From: JBBQZP01 sp038207585
Lineage (GTDB): Bacteria > Pseudomonadota > Alphaproteobacteria > Rhodobacterales > Rhodobacteraceae
NCBI GenBank assembly: GCA_038207585.1
Contig: JBBQZP010000026.1
Coordinates: forward strand, 1-64,000
Direction of reading: 5' to 3'
DNA: 64,000 nucleotides
Shown here: in pieces, positions 25,071 through 34,566 of the stretch
How the letters are laid out: every line of letters starts with the position of its first letter
How positions within the stretch are numbered: the first letter of the stretch is position 1
Notes under the pieces: generated by a model
Database searches by the model: none
What the model was told of the DNA's origin: nothing
Seen by the model: the letters and a program-made list of their open reading frames with translations, nothing else
Translations under genes and position numbers: made by a program

Positions 25071-26731
25071 CCCACCCTGCCCCCGACTACCCCGACGTTT
25101 CCGCCTTTCGCCGCCCCGCCGATGTGGTCATGCGACTGGCGCGGATGGGCAGCGCGCACCCGTCGAGATTGTCGTTCCTGCGCGTCTTGCTCCGGCGGAT
25201 CAAATCCGAGGGCTGGCAGATCGACCGCCCGCTGTGGCAGGTTGATGCAAACGGCGTCGGCCGCGCCGTTTACCGCGCCAAAGGCCCCGCACGGACCTAC
25301 AGCCTTGTCGCCTTTGCCCATGATCTGCCCGACGACCAGCGCTCTGACCGGGTGATCGCCACGGCGTGGGATGCGACCTTTGCGCTGTTCGATGGCGAAC
25401 CGGACGCCGCCGATCTTGCCCGCCTTGCCGCCAACGTGCCCTTGCAAGAGGCGGGCCGCGTGTCGCCCCGCGAACTGACCCTTGCCCGTGCGAATCGTTC
25501 GGTGCGACTGTTCCGGCATGTCGTAAATACGCTGGCCAAGGGCACCCAACCCACCCCGCAATCACTGGACGAGGTCGGCTATCTGATGCGCACCACCGCC
25601 GTTTACGGCGCGGGCAAGTTCGGGGCAGCGGACCGCGCGGTGATTGCCGACCGGGATGAGCTTTCCACGCCCTTTCAGGCCGAGATGCTGACCGTCTGGC
25701 TGATCCGCGCCTTTACCGTGGATCTGGTCGATCATCTGGCGGCCACTAAAGGCGGCGCAAAGGCTGTGCCGCTGGACCGGACCCTGCGCCGCAGGCTGGG
25801 TGTCGGCAATTCCACGGGCCTTGGCATGGCGCCCTTTCTGGTGCGCCACCCGGTACTTCTGAACAACTGGATGGCCGTGCGAGAGGAGGCTTTGGCGCGG
25901 GTGCGCGCCCTCCCCGAAGCCACAGGCGAAGCCGTGCAGGCCCTGCACACCGCCCTGACTGCGGCGACGGATAATGCACACCGTTGGCGGTCTGACCACC
26001 CGATCCAGAAAGGGAAGCTCACCGATCTGCGCGCCGATCTGGCCCGCGTGGCCGGGCATTTGACCCAATGGCCCGGCACCGCTTCCCTGCCCTGGAACCG
26101 CCTCTGGCTCTGGGCCGAAAGCGCCCTGACGGTTGAGGGGCAAGAGGCGCTGGCCTCTGTGATGCTGGAGCCGCACGGCGATCTGGTTGATGGCCTGACC
26201 TGCTGCTTGGGCGCGGATGAGGCGGCGCAGTTCCGCCTGAACGGGGCTGCGACCGTAGACGCCACCCGCGCGGCACTGGCGCAGCATTACGACTGGGCCT
26301 TGCGGGTGGATTTCACCCTGCCCGACGCGCAGGCGCGGTTCTGGTATGTGTCGGAAGAAAAGCTGGAACCCCGTCTGGGCGCGCGCCAAACGGAACCTGG
26401 GGCCGACCGCGAACAACCGCTGGGCATCGCCCGCATGGCCGCCGATCTGGACGCGGCGCTTGTCGCATATACGGGCGAAACCAGCGTTGCGGAATTCGCT
26501 TTAAGGCACCCCGAACACCGCCTGATGCTGCGCCGGGTGCAGATCGCCCGGCGCCACCCCTATGCCGAGGTGCGCGACAATCTGATCGCCGAAACCATGC
26601 TGCCCATTGACCTCATGCGCTGCAAACTCGCGTTTTTCGGCGCCAGCCATTTCGACCCCCGGTCTGACAAATGGGTGCGCATCAGCCTGTTTCAGGGCGA
26701 GCCCTTCCCCGATGATCTGAGCAACGCGTGA
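25067..26731 (+). CDS. Conserved protein of unknown function (554 residues)
   Basis: A large cytoplasmic protein without a signal peptide or membrane span and with no family I recognise. It has many Arg, Ala and Asp residues, a possible start domain to about residue 110 (LVAFAHDLPDDQRSDRVIA), and conserved-looking blocks STGLGMAPFLVRHPVLLNNW, RFWYVSEEKLEPRLG and LPIDLMRCKLAFFGASHFDP. It sits between the dipeptidase and the DUF3726 gene with 4-base overlaps on both sides, so the three products probably act together. Confidence 0.75.
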   Translation: MTHPAPDYPDVSAFRRPADVVMRLARMGSAHPSRLSFLRVLLRRIKSEGWQIDRPLWQVDANGVGRAVYRAKGPARTYSLVAFAHDLPDDQRSDRVIATAWDATFALFDGEPDAADLARLAANVPLQEAGRVSPRELTLARANRSVRLFRHVVNTLAKGTQPTPQSLDEVGYLMRTTAVYGAGKFGAADRAVIADRDELSTPFQAEMLTVWLIRAFTVDLVDHLAATKGGAKAVPLDRTLRRRLGVGNSTGLGMAPFLVRHPVLLNNWMAVREEALARVRALPEATGEAVQALHTALTAATDNAHRWRSDHPIQKGKLTDLRADLARVAGHLTQWPGTASLPWNRLWLWAESALTVEGQEALASVMLEPHGDLVDGLTCCLGADEAAQFRLNGAATVDATRAALAQHYDWALRVDFTLPDAQARFWYVSEEKLEPRLGARQTEPGADREQPLGIARMAADLDAALVAYTGETSVAEFALRHPEHRLMLRRVQIARRHPYAEVRDNLIAETMLPIDLMRCKLAFFGASHFDPRSDKWVRISLFQGEPFPDDLSNA

Positions 26732-27380
26732 CCGACATCGCCCTGTCGCGGGCCGAGGTCGAGGCTTTGTGTCTGAAGGCCGCACGCGGGGCGGGAATGG
26801 AATGGGGGCTGGCCGAGGAAGCGGGTTTTGCGGCTGGTTGGCTGGCCGCGCGGGGAATTGACGCTGCGGCGGAGCTATTAGACCATCTGACGCAGAACGC
26901 GGATGGCTGGCCCACTCTTTCCCCAATTCCCGCGCCGGTCCATTGGGCCGCATCCGGCGCGCAGCTTTGCCCCATCGCCTTGGGAGCGGCCCTGTCTGAT
27001 CGGGCAAGCGCCGCAGATGGCCCCTGTGCTGCACCGCTGACAACCGCGACGGTTCACCAGCCGATCCTTGTGATCCCGTTTCTCGCCGCCTGCGTCAAAG
27101 CTGGCGACACGGCGTTGGCGCTTCGCTGTGGCGAAATATCCCTTTTGATTGACGCCTTGGGCGCACCCTTCGAAGATCTGGCCCGCCTATCGCATCTGCG
27201 GTCTGCGGCCCTGAGCCTGCACCCTATGCCTGCGACACCGCGCGCCATCGCGCCGACAGCGCTGCCCCGCATCGCGCCAAAACCCTTGCCGGGCTTGAGG
27301 CGCTGGCGCGGCACACCACCGTGCCCGCCACCGACGCCTCACGCCAAGGGGCCGGCGCGCAGGCCAGCGACAACGACTGA
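26728..27380 (+). pseudogene. DUF3726 family protein with a frameshift near the 3' end
   Basis: The first 165 residues match DUF3726: LSRAEVEALCLKAARGAGMEWGLAEEAG, then QLCPIALGAALSD. After LSLHP (about 27223) the frame turns into unlikely Pro/Arg-rich sequence ending at 27387. Reading one base over gives YACDTARHRADSA, then EALARHTTVPATDASRQGAG and a final ASDND, the C terminus expected for the family, with a stop at 27380. One missing C in the run CACCC near 27222 would restore it. Real mutation or base-call error cannot be told apart here. Confidence 0.75.
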
Positions 27381-27383
27381 ACG

Positions 27384-28832
27384 CTAGCCTTTCGCCAGCG
27401 CCAGCAAACCCGCCACATCCAGATGCATCTCCAGATGGTCGGCCAAAGCGTCCAGCGTCGCCTCGACCCCCGCACCATACACCAACCCGCCCGGGGTCAC
27501 GCCGAGCCCCGCAAGATAGGCCGCGCGAAAGGCGTCGCCCGCAAACATGCCATGCAGATAACTGCCCATGACCCGGCCATCGGCACTCACCGCGCCCTCG
27601 GGCCGCCCGTCCACAAGGGCAAAGGGCCGCGTGCGGGCGGGGCCGTCGGTCTGACCGATGTGGATCTCGTAGCCCTGCATTGCGGTGCCGCTGGCCGCAT
27701 GGACCGCCTGCGTCCGGGTCAGGCGTTTATCCGGCGTCATCACCGTTTCCAGATCAAGAAGCCCCAACCCCGCCGTCTCGCCCGCCGCCCCTTCAATGCC
27801 ATCCGGATCGCGCACGACCCGGCCCAGCATCTGATATCCGCCACAAATCCCCAGAACCGCCCCCCCGCGCCGGACGTGTGCGGCGATGTCGACATCCCAG
27901 CCCTGCGCGCGCAGATACGCCAGATCGCCCCGCGTCGATTTGCTGCCGGGAATGATGATCAGATCGGTATTTCCCGGCACCGCCTGCCCCGCGCGGATCA
28001 TGCTCAGCGTGACGCCCGTTTCCTGCGCCAGCGGGTCCAGATCATCGAAATTCGCGATGCGTGAAAGGGCCAGACAGGCGATCCGATACACCCCCGCCCC
28101 CCGCGCAGGCGGCAAATCAAGTGCATCTTCGGCAGGCAGGCGGCTCGCACCGTCAAAATAGGGCACCACGCCAAAGCCGGGCCAGCCGGTCCGCGCCCCG
28201 ATCAACTGGTAGCCATCATCAAACAATCGCACATCGCCGCGAAACTTGTTGATGATGAACCCCCGGATCATCGCTGCGTCACCCGCCTCCAGCACGGCCT
28301 GAGTGCCCACCATCTGCGCAATCACCCCGCCGCGGTCGATATCGCCGACCAGCACCACAGGCACGTTCGCCGCCCGCGCAAAGCCCATGTTGGCAATGTC
28401 GCCCGCCCGCAGGTTCACCTCTGCCGGGCTGCCCGCGCCCTCGACAATCACCAGATCATATGCAGCGCGCAGGCGCGTGAAGCTTTCCAGCACCGGTGCC
28501 ATGAGCGAGGGTTTAAGCGCCGCATAATCGCGCGCCCTGACCGTCGCCACCCGCCGCCCCTGCACGATCACCTGCGCGCCTGTCTCGGATTCGGGTTTAA
28601 GCAGGACCGGGTTCATGTCGACCACAGCATCAAGCCCGCAGGCCAGCGCCTGCAACGCCTGCGCGCGCCCGATCTCGCCGCCGTCGACCGTGACGGCCGC
28701 GTTGTTCGACATGTTCTGCGGCTTGAAGGGCGCCACCGACAGCCCCCGCCGCACCGCCGCCCGGCACAGGCCCGCAACCAGCAGCGATTTGCCGACGTTC
28801 GACCCGGCACCCTGGATCATCAACGCGCTCAT
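27384..28832 (-). CDS. cobQ: Cobyric acid synthase
   Basis: CobQ amidates side chains b, d, e and g of adenosylcobyrinic acid a,c-diamide using glutamine and ATP. The 482-residue protein starts with a P-loop-like ATPase domain (LMIQGAGSNVGKSLLVAGLCR, then PFKPQNMSNNAAV). It ends with a class I glutaminase domain whose cysteine is in VLGICGGYQMLG and His in MGSYLHGMF. ATG 28832 (MSALMIQGAG) is preferred to ATG 28841. The gene ends 3 bases from the convergent DUF3726 stop. Confidence 0.96.
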   Translation of the reverse strand: MSALMIQGAGSNVGKSLLVAGLCRAAVRRGLSVAPFKPQNMSNNAAVTVDGGEIGRAQALQALACGLDAVVDMNPVLLKPESETGAQVIVQGRRVATVRARDYAALKPSLMAPVLESFTRLRAAYDLVIVEGAGSPAEVNLRAGDIANMGFARAANVPVVLVGDIDRGGVIAQMVGTQAVLEAGDAAMIRGFIINKFRGDVRLFDDGYQLIGARTGWPGFGVVPYFDGASRLPAEDALDLPPARGAGVYRIACLALSRIANFDDLDPLAQETGVTLSMIRAGQAVPGNTDLIIIPGSKSTRGDLAYLRAQGWDVDIAAHVRRGGAVLGICGGYQMLGRVVRDPDGIEGAAGETAGLGLLDLETVMTPDKRLTRTQAVHAASGTAMQGYEIHIGQTDGPARTRPFALVDGRPEGAVSADGRVMGSYLHGMFAGDAFRAAYLAGLGVTPGGLVYGAGVEATLDALADHLEMHLDVAGLLALAKG

Positions 28833-28863
28833 AACCAGCACAGCCTTGCTGCGAAAAAGACAG

Positions 28864-28920
28864 ATGAGTATTTGGGCAAAAATGAAATCAAAGGGGCTTC
28901 ATTTTTGCAAAAATACTCAT
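28864..28920. terminator. Long stem-loop between cobO and cobQ
   Basis: ATGAGTATTT (28864-28873) pairs with AAATACTCAT (28911-28920), and CAAAAATGAA (28877-28886) pairs with TTCATTTTTG (28898-28907), around an 11-base loop. The A/T-rich arms give a U-rich tail on either strand. It probably ends the cobO transcript. Similar GAGTATTT...AAATACTC stem-loops are frequent between genes in Rhodobacteraceae. Confidence 0.65.
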
Positions 28921-28947
28921 GCGATATCGGGTGCGGGCGCGGACGTT

Positions 28948-29589
28948 TCAGAATTCCACCCCCTTTTGCGCCTTGATGCCCGACCGGAACGGATGCTTGA
29001 TCAACGTCATTTCCGTCACCAGATCAGCGGCCTCGATCAGTGCCTCCTTGGCGTTGCGCCCGGTCAGAACCACATGCGTGAGGGGCGGCTTTTTCTCGGT
29101 CAAAAAGCGCACGACTTCCGCCACATCCAGATAATCATAGCGGAGTGCTATGTTGATCTCATCCAGCAGCACCAGCTTGATCTCTGGGTTCAGGATCAAC
29201 TCTTTCGCCTTGGCCCAGCCGGCTTCGGCCATCTGAATATCGCGCGCGCGGTCTTGCGTTTCCCAGGTGAAGCCCTCGCCCATCGCGTGAAACTGGCACA
29301 ATTCCGCAAAATGCCCCTCGATCATGCGGCGCTCGCCGGTATCCCACGCGCCCTTGATGAACTGGACCACGGCGCAGGGCATCTGATGCGCGATGCAGCG
29401 CAGGATCATCCCGAACCCGGACGAGGATTTGCCCTTGCCCGCCCCGGTATGCACGATGATCAGGCCCTTCTCGCCCGCCTTCGTTGCCATGATCTTGTCG
29501 CGCGCGGCTTTCTTCTTGGCCATCTTGACCGCATGCCGGGCGTCGGTATTCGCCACATCGCCTGCGCCGGTGTCGTTTCCATCCGTCAT
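28948..29589 (-). CDS. cobO: Cob(I)yrinic acid a,c-diamide adenosyltransferase
   Basis: CobO (CobA/BtuR type) attaches the 5'-deoxyadenosyl group of ATP to cob(I)alamin precursors. The 213-residue protein has the P-loop IVHTGAGKGKSSSGFGM, the family blocks FIKGAWDTGERRM and LVLLDEINIALRYDYLD, and HVVLTGRNAKEALIEAADLVTEM. The basic N-terminal extension (VKMAKKKAARDKIMATKA) is typical. It is divergent from the DUF1636-cobW-cobN operon. Confidence 0.96.
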   Translation of the reverse strand: MTDGNDTGAGDVANTDARHAVKMAKKKAARDKIMATKAGEKGLIIVHTGAGKGKSSSGFGMILRCIAHQMPCAVVQFIKGAWDTGERRMIEGHFAELCQFHAMGEGFTWETQDRARDIQMAEAGWAKAKELILNPEIKLVLLDEINIALRYDYLDVAEVVRFLTEKKPPLTHVVLTGRNAKEALIEAADLVTEMTLIKHPFRSGIKAQKGVEF

Positions 29590-29644
29590 CCGCCGGTCCT
29601 CCGCCTTGACAATACCCCCCCTGCGGCCTCAGGTGGGCACGCAC

Positions 29645-29850
29645 TGGTGCCTGTGTCTATGACAGGCGAAGAGGGAATGCGACACGGTTTACGACCCCTT
29701 GGGTCACAATGCCGCAAGCGCAGCCGCCCCCGCGACCGTGACCGGAGAGGCGTCCAGCCACTGACCACCTGGTTGGGAAGGCGGGTGCCGGGGGGAAACC
29801 CGCTCCGCAAGCCGGGAGACCTGCCAGAGCACGGGTTTTACGGGCGGACG
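29645..29850 (+). promoter_or_regulatory. Cobalamin riboswitch upstream of DUF1636-cobW-cobN
   Basis: Plus-strand elements in the expected order: GGGAATGCG (about 29673), GCAGCCGCCCCCGCGACCGT (about 29719), GCCACTG (about 29757), TTGGGAAGGCG (about 29772) and the B12 box AAGCCGGGAGACCTGCC (29809-29825). It ends about 75 bases before the first gene, leaving room for a GC-rich expression platform. High adenosylcobalamin should lower expression of the downstream operon. The rest of 29590-29926 holds no gene. Confidence 0.92.
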
Positions 29851-29926
29851 GGGTGTTCCGCGACCGGGCGGCCTGGGCATATGGCCCCGGCCCTTGGGCG
29901 CGCATCCTTTTGCCAAGGGAATGGAC

Positions 29927-30298
29927 ATGGGCGCGACACTGCACATCTGCACCACCTGCAAGCGCGAAGGGATGGACCCCGACGCCCCTCGCCCCGGTGC
30001 CGTGATGTTCGCGGCGCTGTCGGCCGTGCCGCCCGAGGGTGTGACGTTGGTGCCGGTTGAATGTCTGTCGGCCTGCGCCAACGGTTGTGCCGTGGCGCTG
30101 TCGGCCCCCGGCAAGTGGTCCTATGTCTACGGCAATCTGGACCCGGTCCTGCACGCGCCTGCCATTGCCGAAGGCGCCGTCCTTTACGCCGCCTCAGCCG
30201 ACGGCATTGTGCCCTGGCGCACGCGCCCCGAGGTGTTTCGCAAACAATCCATCGCCCGCATCCCGCCCCCCCTCATCCCCCCTCTGGAGGCCACATGA
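29927..30298 (+). CDS. DUF1636 family protein (first copy)
   Basis: A 123-residue protein with a thioredoxin-like ferredoxin pattern: CTTC near the start (LHICTTCKREG), then CLSACANGC (about residues 45-55). The four or five cysteines could hold a 2Fe-2S cluster or a metal ion. ATG 29927 has GGGA six bases upstream; ATG 29921 is an alternative. It is the first gene behind the riboswitch and overlaps cobW by ATGA, so a link with cobalt handling or corrin synthesis is likely but unproven. A relative lies at 42853. Confidence 0.82.
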   Translation: MGATLHICTTCKREGMDPDAPRPGAVMFAALSAVPPEGVTLVPVECLSACANGCAVALSAPGKWSYVYGNLDPVLHAPAIAEGAVLYAASADGIVPWRTRPEVFRKQSIARIPPPLIPPLEAT

Positions 30299-31329
30299 CC
30301 GCCCTTGATAAAATCCCCGTCACCGTGATCACCGGCTTTCTCGGGTCGGGCAAGACCACGCTGATCCGGCATCTGATGCAGAACCCGCAAGGCAAACGTC
30401 TGGCGGTTCTGGTCAATGAATTCGGCACGTTGGGGGTGGACGGTGATATCCTGAAATCCTGCGCCGATGAGAATTGTCCGGTGGAAAATATCGTCGAGCT
30501 TGCCAACGGCTGCATCTGCTGCACCGTTGCCGACGATTTCATTCCCACGATCGAGGCGCTGATGGCGCTGCCCGTGCGCCCCGACCATATCCTGATCGAA
30601 ACCTCGGGTCTGGCCTTGCCCAAGCCGCTTCTGAAGGCCTTTGACTGGCCCGCGATCCGCAGCCGTATCACCGTTGATGGCGTGGTAACTTTGGCCGATG
30701 CCGAGGCCGTGGCGGCAGGCCGCTTTGCCCCCGATGTGGCAGCGGTAGATGCCCAGCGCGCGGCGGACCCGTCGATTGACCATGAAACACCCCTGTCCGA
30801 GGTGTTCGAGGATCAGATATCCTGCGCCGATATCATTCTTCTGTCCAAAGCCGATCTTGCGGGCGAGGCGGGGCTTGCCGCCGCGCGTGCGGTGATTGCG
30901 GCGGAAAGCCCGCGCATCCTGCCGATGATCGCGATGACCGAAGGTGTCATCGACCCGCGCCTGATCCTTGGCCTGAACGCCGCCGCCGAAGATGACATCG
31001 CCGCCCGCCCCAGCCACCACGACGGCGAGGATGACCACGAGCATGACGATTTCAACACCGTGGTGATCGACATGGGCGAGGTCACTGACCCCGACGCGCT
31101 TCAGGACGCGATCCGGCAACTGGCGGCCGAGCAGCACATCCTGCGCGTCAAGGGCTATGTCGCCGTGACCGGCAAGCCGATGCGGATGCTGGTGCAGGCG
31201 GTGGGTGCGCGGGTTCGGGCGCAGTATGACCGACCTTGGGGCGACAGCCCGCGCGGCACGCATCTGGTGGTCATCGCCGAGCATCACCACATCGACGAGG
31301 CCGCGATCCGCCGGGTTCTGGGGGCCTGA
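30295..31329 (+). CDS. cobW: CobW-type GTPase, cobalt metallochaperone
   Basis: A 344-residue G3E GTPase. It has the P-loop ITGFLGSGKTTLI, the metal-binding CxCC motif in ANGCICCTVADDF (about residues 72-80), ETSGLALPKPLLK, and the guanine-specific SKAD (LLSKADL). A His/Asp-rich stretch (HHDGEDDHEHDD, about residue 238) could buffer metal. It probably delivers Co2+ to the CobNST chelatase encoded just downstream. ATG 30295 overlaps the DUF1636 stop. Confidence 0.95.
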   Translation: MTALDKIPVTVITGFLGSGKTTLIRHLMQNPQGKRLAVLVNEFGTLGVDGDILKSCADENCPVENIVELANGCICCTVADDFIPTIEALMALPVRPDHILIETSGLALPKPLLKAFDWPAIRSRITVDGVVTLADAEAVAAGRFAPDVAAVDAQRAADPSIDHETPLSEVFEDQISCADIILLSKADLAGEAGLAAARAVIAAESPRILPMIAMTEGVIDPRLILGLNAAAEDDIAARPSHHDGEDDHEHDDFNTVVIDMGEVTDPDALQDAIRQLAAEQHILRVKGYVAVTGKPMRMLVQAVGARVRAQYDRPWGDSPRGTHLVVIAEHHHIDEAAIRRVLGA

Positions 31330-31332
31330 TCC

Positions 31333-34300
31333 ATGCATGTCGTCTTCCGCGAAAGCCACGGGCTGGAGGAAACCGAGGCACCGTTCGATCTGGGGCAGAC
31401 GCCCGCCGATCTGGTGGTGCTTTCGTTTTCCGACAGTGACCTTGGCGCGTTTGCGGCGGGCTGGCAGCGCGGGCGGGCAAGTCTGCCCGAAACCCGGCTG
31501 GCAAACCTTGTGGCGCTGAAACATCCTTTGTCTGTCGATACTTATGTCGAAGGCGTGCTGGCCCATGCCAAGGGGATTCTGATCCGGCTGATCGGCGGCG
31601 AAAGCTATTGGCCCTATGGCCTTGCACAGGTGCAGGACATCGCACGGCGTCGCGGAATAGCCTTGGCAGTGCTGCCTGCCGACGGGCGCGAGGATGCGCG
31701 ACTGGACGCGCTGTCAACGCTGCCCGTGTCGACCCTGCGCCGGTTGTCGGCGCTGTGTGATGCCGGGGGAGCGGTTGCGGCGCAAGCGGCGCTGGCGCAA
31801 CTGGCCCTTGCGGCGGGGCTTTACGCGGGGCCGGTGGCGGGTGACAAATCGGTGCCGGACTGTGGCTATTACGATCCCGCGCGGGGGGTGGTTTCTGCAC
31901 CCAAGGTCACCGGGCCGGTGGTCGCGGTGACGTTCTACCGCTCCTACGTCACCGCTGCCGATACGGCGACGATTGATGCTTTGCTGGCGGAACTTGGCAC
32001 GCGCGGGTTTCAGGCGGTGGGGCTGTTCGCGCCCTCGCTGAAAGCTGCCGGGGCGGGTGCGTTCCTGCGCGCGGCGCTGGCGCATCTGGCGCCGGTTGCC
32101 ATCATCAATGCGACCGCCTTTTCCGGCAAGGGCGCGGATGGCACGACTCCGCTGGACGATACCGGCTGCCCGGTGTTTCAGGTGGCGCTGTCGACCGCGC
32201 GCCGCAAGGATTGGGCGGGTTCCGACAGGGGCCTGTCGCCCGCCGATCTTGCCATGCATGTGGTCCTGCCCGAGGTTGACGGGCGCATCTTCGCAGGCAT
32301 CGCCAGTTTCAAATCGCCCGGCAAACGCGACCCCGATCTGCAATTCTCGCGGTTTGCGCATCGCGCCGATGCAGGCCGCATCCGCGCCGTGGTGGACCGT
32401 GTGGCGGCGTGGCACAGACTTGGGGCGACCCCGGTTGGCAACCGCCAGATTGCGCTGATCCTGTCCACCTACCCCGGCAAGGCGCACAACCTTGCCCATG
32501 CGGTGGGGCTGGATGCACTGGCGTCGGCCGAAGGGATTCTGGCGGCCCTGCGCGCCGATGGCTACACGACCGAGGCAGGCGCGACGCTTGGCACCGCCCT
32601 GTTGCACGACACGCTGTCGTGGCCGCTGGCTGACTATGAAGCCGCCCTTGCCACCCTGCCCCAGACCTTGCGCGATGATCTGACCGCCGCATGGGGTGCT
32701 GCGCCCGATGATCCCGATTGCGACGGGCAGGCGTTCCGTTTCAAAGCCATCGCGCGCGGCAATGCGCTGATCGCCCTGCAACCGGAACGCGGCGACGTCA
32801 CACAGCGCGACGATCACTACCACGATCTGACCCGCACGCCGCGCCACGCCTATGTTGCCTTTTATCTGTGGCTGCGCGCGGCAGGCATGCAGGCGCTGGT
32901 CCATATCGGCGCGCATGGCACGCTGGAATGGCTGCCGGGCAAATCGGTCGCCCTGTCGGATGCCTGCTGGCCCGAGGTTCTGACCAGTGCAATGCCGGTG
33001 ATCTATCCCTTCATCGTCAATGATCCGGGCGAGGCGGCGCAGGCCAAACGCCGCATCGGTGCGGTCACGCTGGGCCATCTGCCGCCGCCGATGGTCGCCA
33101 GCGCCGTGCCGCCCGCAATGCACCGGCTGGAACGGCTGCTGGATGAATATTCCACCGCTGACGGGCTGGACCCCGCGCGCCGCGACCGGCTGATCGCGGC
33201 CATCCGGGATGAGGCGCAAAGTGCGGGGGTCGAGGATGATCTGGCCCTACCCGCCGACGCCAGCCCCGCCGAGGCGATCACCCGGATTGACCGCTTTGTC
33301 TGCGACATCAAGGAAAGCCAGTATGGTGACGGGCTGCATGTCTTTGGTAACGGCACGGGCGAAACGGTTGGATTGCTTGCGGCGCTGAACGGACGGCGGG
33401 TAGCCGCTGGCCCGGCAGGCTCGCCCTACCGGGGCCGCGCCGATGTGCTGCCAACCGGGCGCAATCTTTATTCGGTCGATCCCCGCGCCGTGCCATCGCG
33501 CGCGGCCCATACGCAGGGCGTGAAACTCGCCGAAGAACTGCTGCGCCGCCATTTGCAGGATCACGGGGATTGGCCGCGCGGCCTTGTCATCGACTTGTGG
33601 GGGTCGGCCACAATGCGCACGGCGGGCGAGGAATTCGGCATGGCGCTGCATCTGGCGGGCCTTGCGCCGCGCTGGGATGAAGGCTCAGACCGCGTGTCGG
33701 GGGTGGAGGTGGTGCCGCTGGCTCTGCTACGCCGCCCCCGCATCGACGTGACCTTGCGGGTGTCGGGACTGTTTCGCGACGTCTTTCCGGGGCTGGCGGG
33801 CGTGTTTGAAACCGGGGCAGCGGCGCTGGCCGCGCGGGACGAGGCGCCCGAGGATAACCCCTATACCACACAGACCCACCGCATCTTTGGCCCCAAACCC
33901 GGGCTTTACGGAATGGGCATGACCGTCGCGCTGGAGGATTATTCCGACGCGGGCCGCACCGCTGCGGGCGAGGCGTGGCTTGCGGGCAGCGCGTGGGCAA
34001 TAGCGGCCAATGGCGATGCGGTGCAGGATCGCGCGGGGCTTGAGGCGCGGGTTCTGGCCGCAGACGGCTTTGCGCATGTGCAGGATCTGCTGGAAACCGA
34101 TGTGCTGCTGGCGTCAGATTACGCGGCCCATGAAGGCGGGTTTGCCGCCGCTGTGGCCCGCCTTGGCGGCACCGCCCCGGCGCTTTATCACCTTGATGCC
34201 ACCAACCCCGACACCCCCCGCGCCCGCACTCTGACCGAGGAGATTGCCCGAACCGTGCGCGCCCGTGCCGCCAACCCCGATTGGGCCAATGGAATGATGC

Positions 34301-34566
34301 GCCACGGTTTTCGCGGCGCTGCCGAACTGGCCGCCACGATGGATCATCTGGCGGCCTTTGCGCATCTGACCCGCGATGTGCCCGCGCATCTGATCGACCT
34401 TTACCACGACGCCACACTGGGCCGCGACGATCTGGTGGCCTTCATGGCACGCGAGAATCCCGGTGCCTTGGCGGCACTGCGCGACCGGTTCAACGCGCTT
34501 CGGGATGCTGGGCTGTGGATCACCCGGCGCAACTCCATCGCCGCGACGATAGGGGCGGGCGAATGA
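31333..34566 (+). CDS. cobN: Aerobic cobaltochelatase subunit CobN
   Basis: CobN is the large corrin-binding subunit of the aerobic cobaltochelatase and works with CobS and CobT (2520-6098). The 1077-residue protein is somewhat shorter than the approximately 1250 residues of some homologues. It shows family blocks such as RLIGGESYWPYGLAQ, IHIGAHGTLEWLPGK (VHIGAHGTLEWLPGK), MPVIYPFIVNDPGEA, SPYRGRADVLPTGRNLYSVD and DLWGSATMRTAGEE. It follows cobW by 3 bases and overlaps cobG by 4. Confidence 0.96.
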   Translation: MHVVFRESHGLEETEAPFDLGQTPADLVVLSFSDSDLGAFAAGWQRGRASLPETRLANLVALKHPLSVDTYVEGVLAHAKGILIRLIGGESYWPYGLAQVQDIARRRGIALAVLPADGREDARLDALSTLPVSTLRRLSALCDAGGAVAAQAALAQLALAAGLYAGPVAGDKSVPDCGYYDPARGVVSAPKVTGPVVAVTFYRSYVTAADTATIDALLAELGTRGFQAVGLFAPSLKAAGAGAFLRAALAHLAPVAIINATAFSGKGADGTTPLDDTGCPVFQVALSTARRKDWAGSDRGLSPADLAMHVVLPEVDGRIFAGIASFKSPGKRDPDLQFSRFAHRADAGRIRAVVDRVAAWHRLGATPVGNRQIALILSTYPGKAHNLAHAVGLDALASAEGILAALRADGYTTEAGATLGTALLHDTLSWPLADYEAALATLPQTLRDDLTAAWGAAPDDPDCDGQAFRFKAIARGNALIALQPERGDVTQRDDHYHDLTRTPRHAYVAFYLWLRAAGMQALVHIGAHGTLEWLPGKSVALSDACWPEVLTSAMPVIYPFIVNDPGEAAQAKRRIGAVTLGHLPPPMVASAVPPAMHRLERLLDEYSTADGLDPARRDRLIAAIRDEAQSAGVEDDLALPADASPAEAITRIDRFVCDIKESQYGDGLHVFGNGTGETVGLLAALNGRRVAAGPAGSPYRGRADVLPTGRNLYSVDPRAVPSRAAHTQGVKLAEELLRRHLQDHGDWPRGLVIDLWGSATMRTAGEEFGMALHLAGLAPRWDEGSDRVSGVEVVPLALLRRPRIDVTLRVSGLFRDVFPGLAGVFETGAAALAARDEAPEDNPYTTQTHRIFGPKPGLYGMGMTVALEDYSDAGRTAAGEAWLAGSAWAIAANGDAVQDRAGLEARVLAADGFAHVQDLLETDVLLASDYAAHEGGFAAAVARLGGTAPALYHLDATNPDTPRARTLTEEIARTVRARAANPDWANGMMRHGFRGAAELAATMDHLAAFAHLTRDVPAHLIDLYHDATLGRDDLVAFMARENPGALAALRDRFNALRDAGLWITRRNSIAATIGAGE

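Noticed and set aside
31714..33219. 501-codon minus-strand frame opposite cobN
   Set aside because: Shadow frame of high-GC coding DNA. CobN motifs on the plus strand are continuous.
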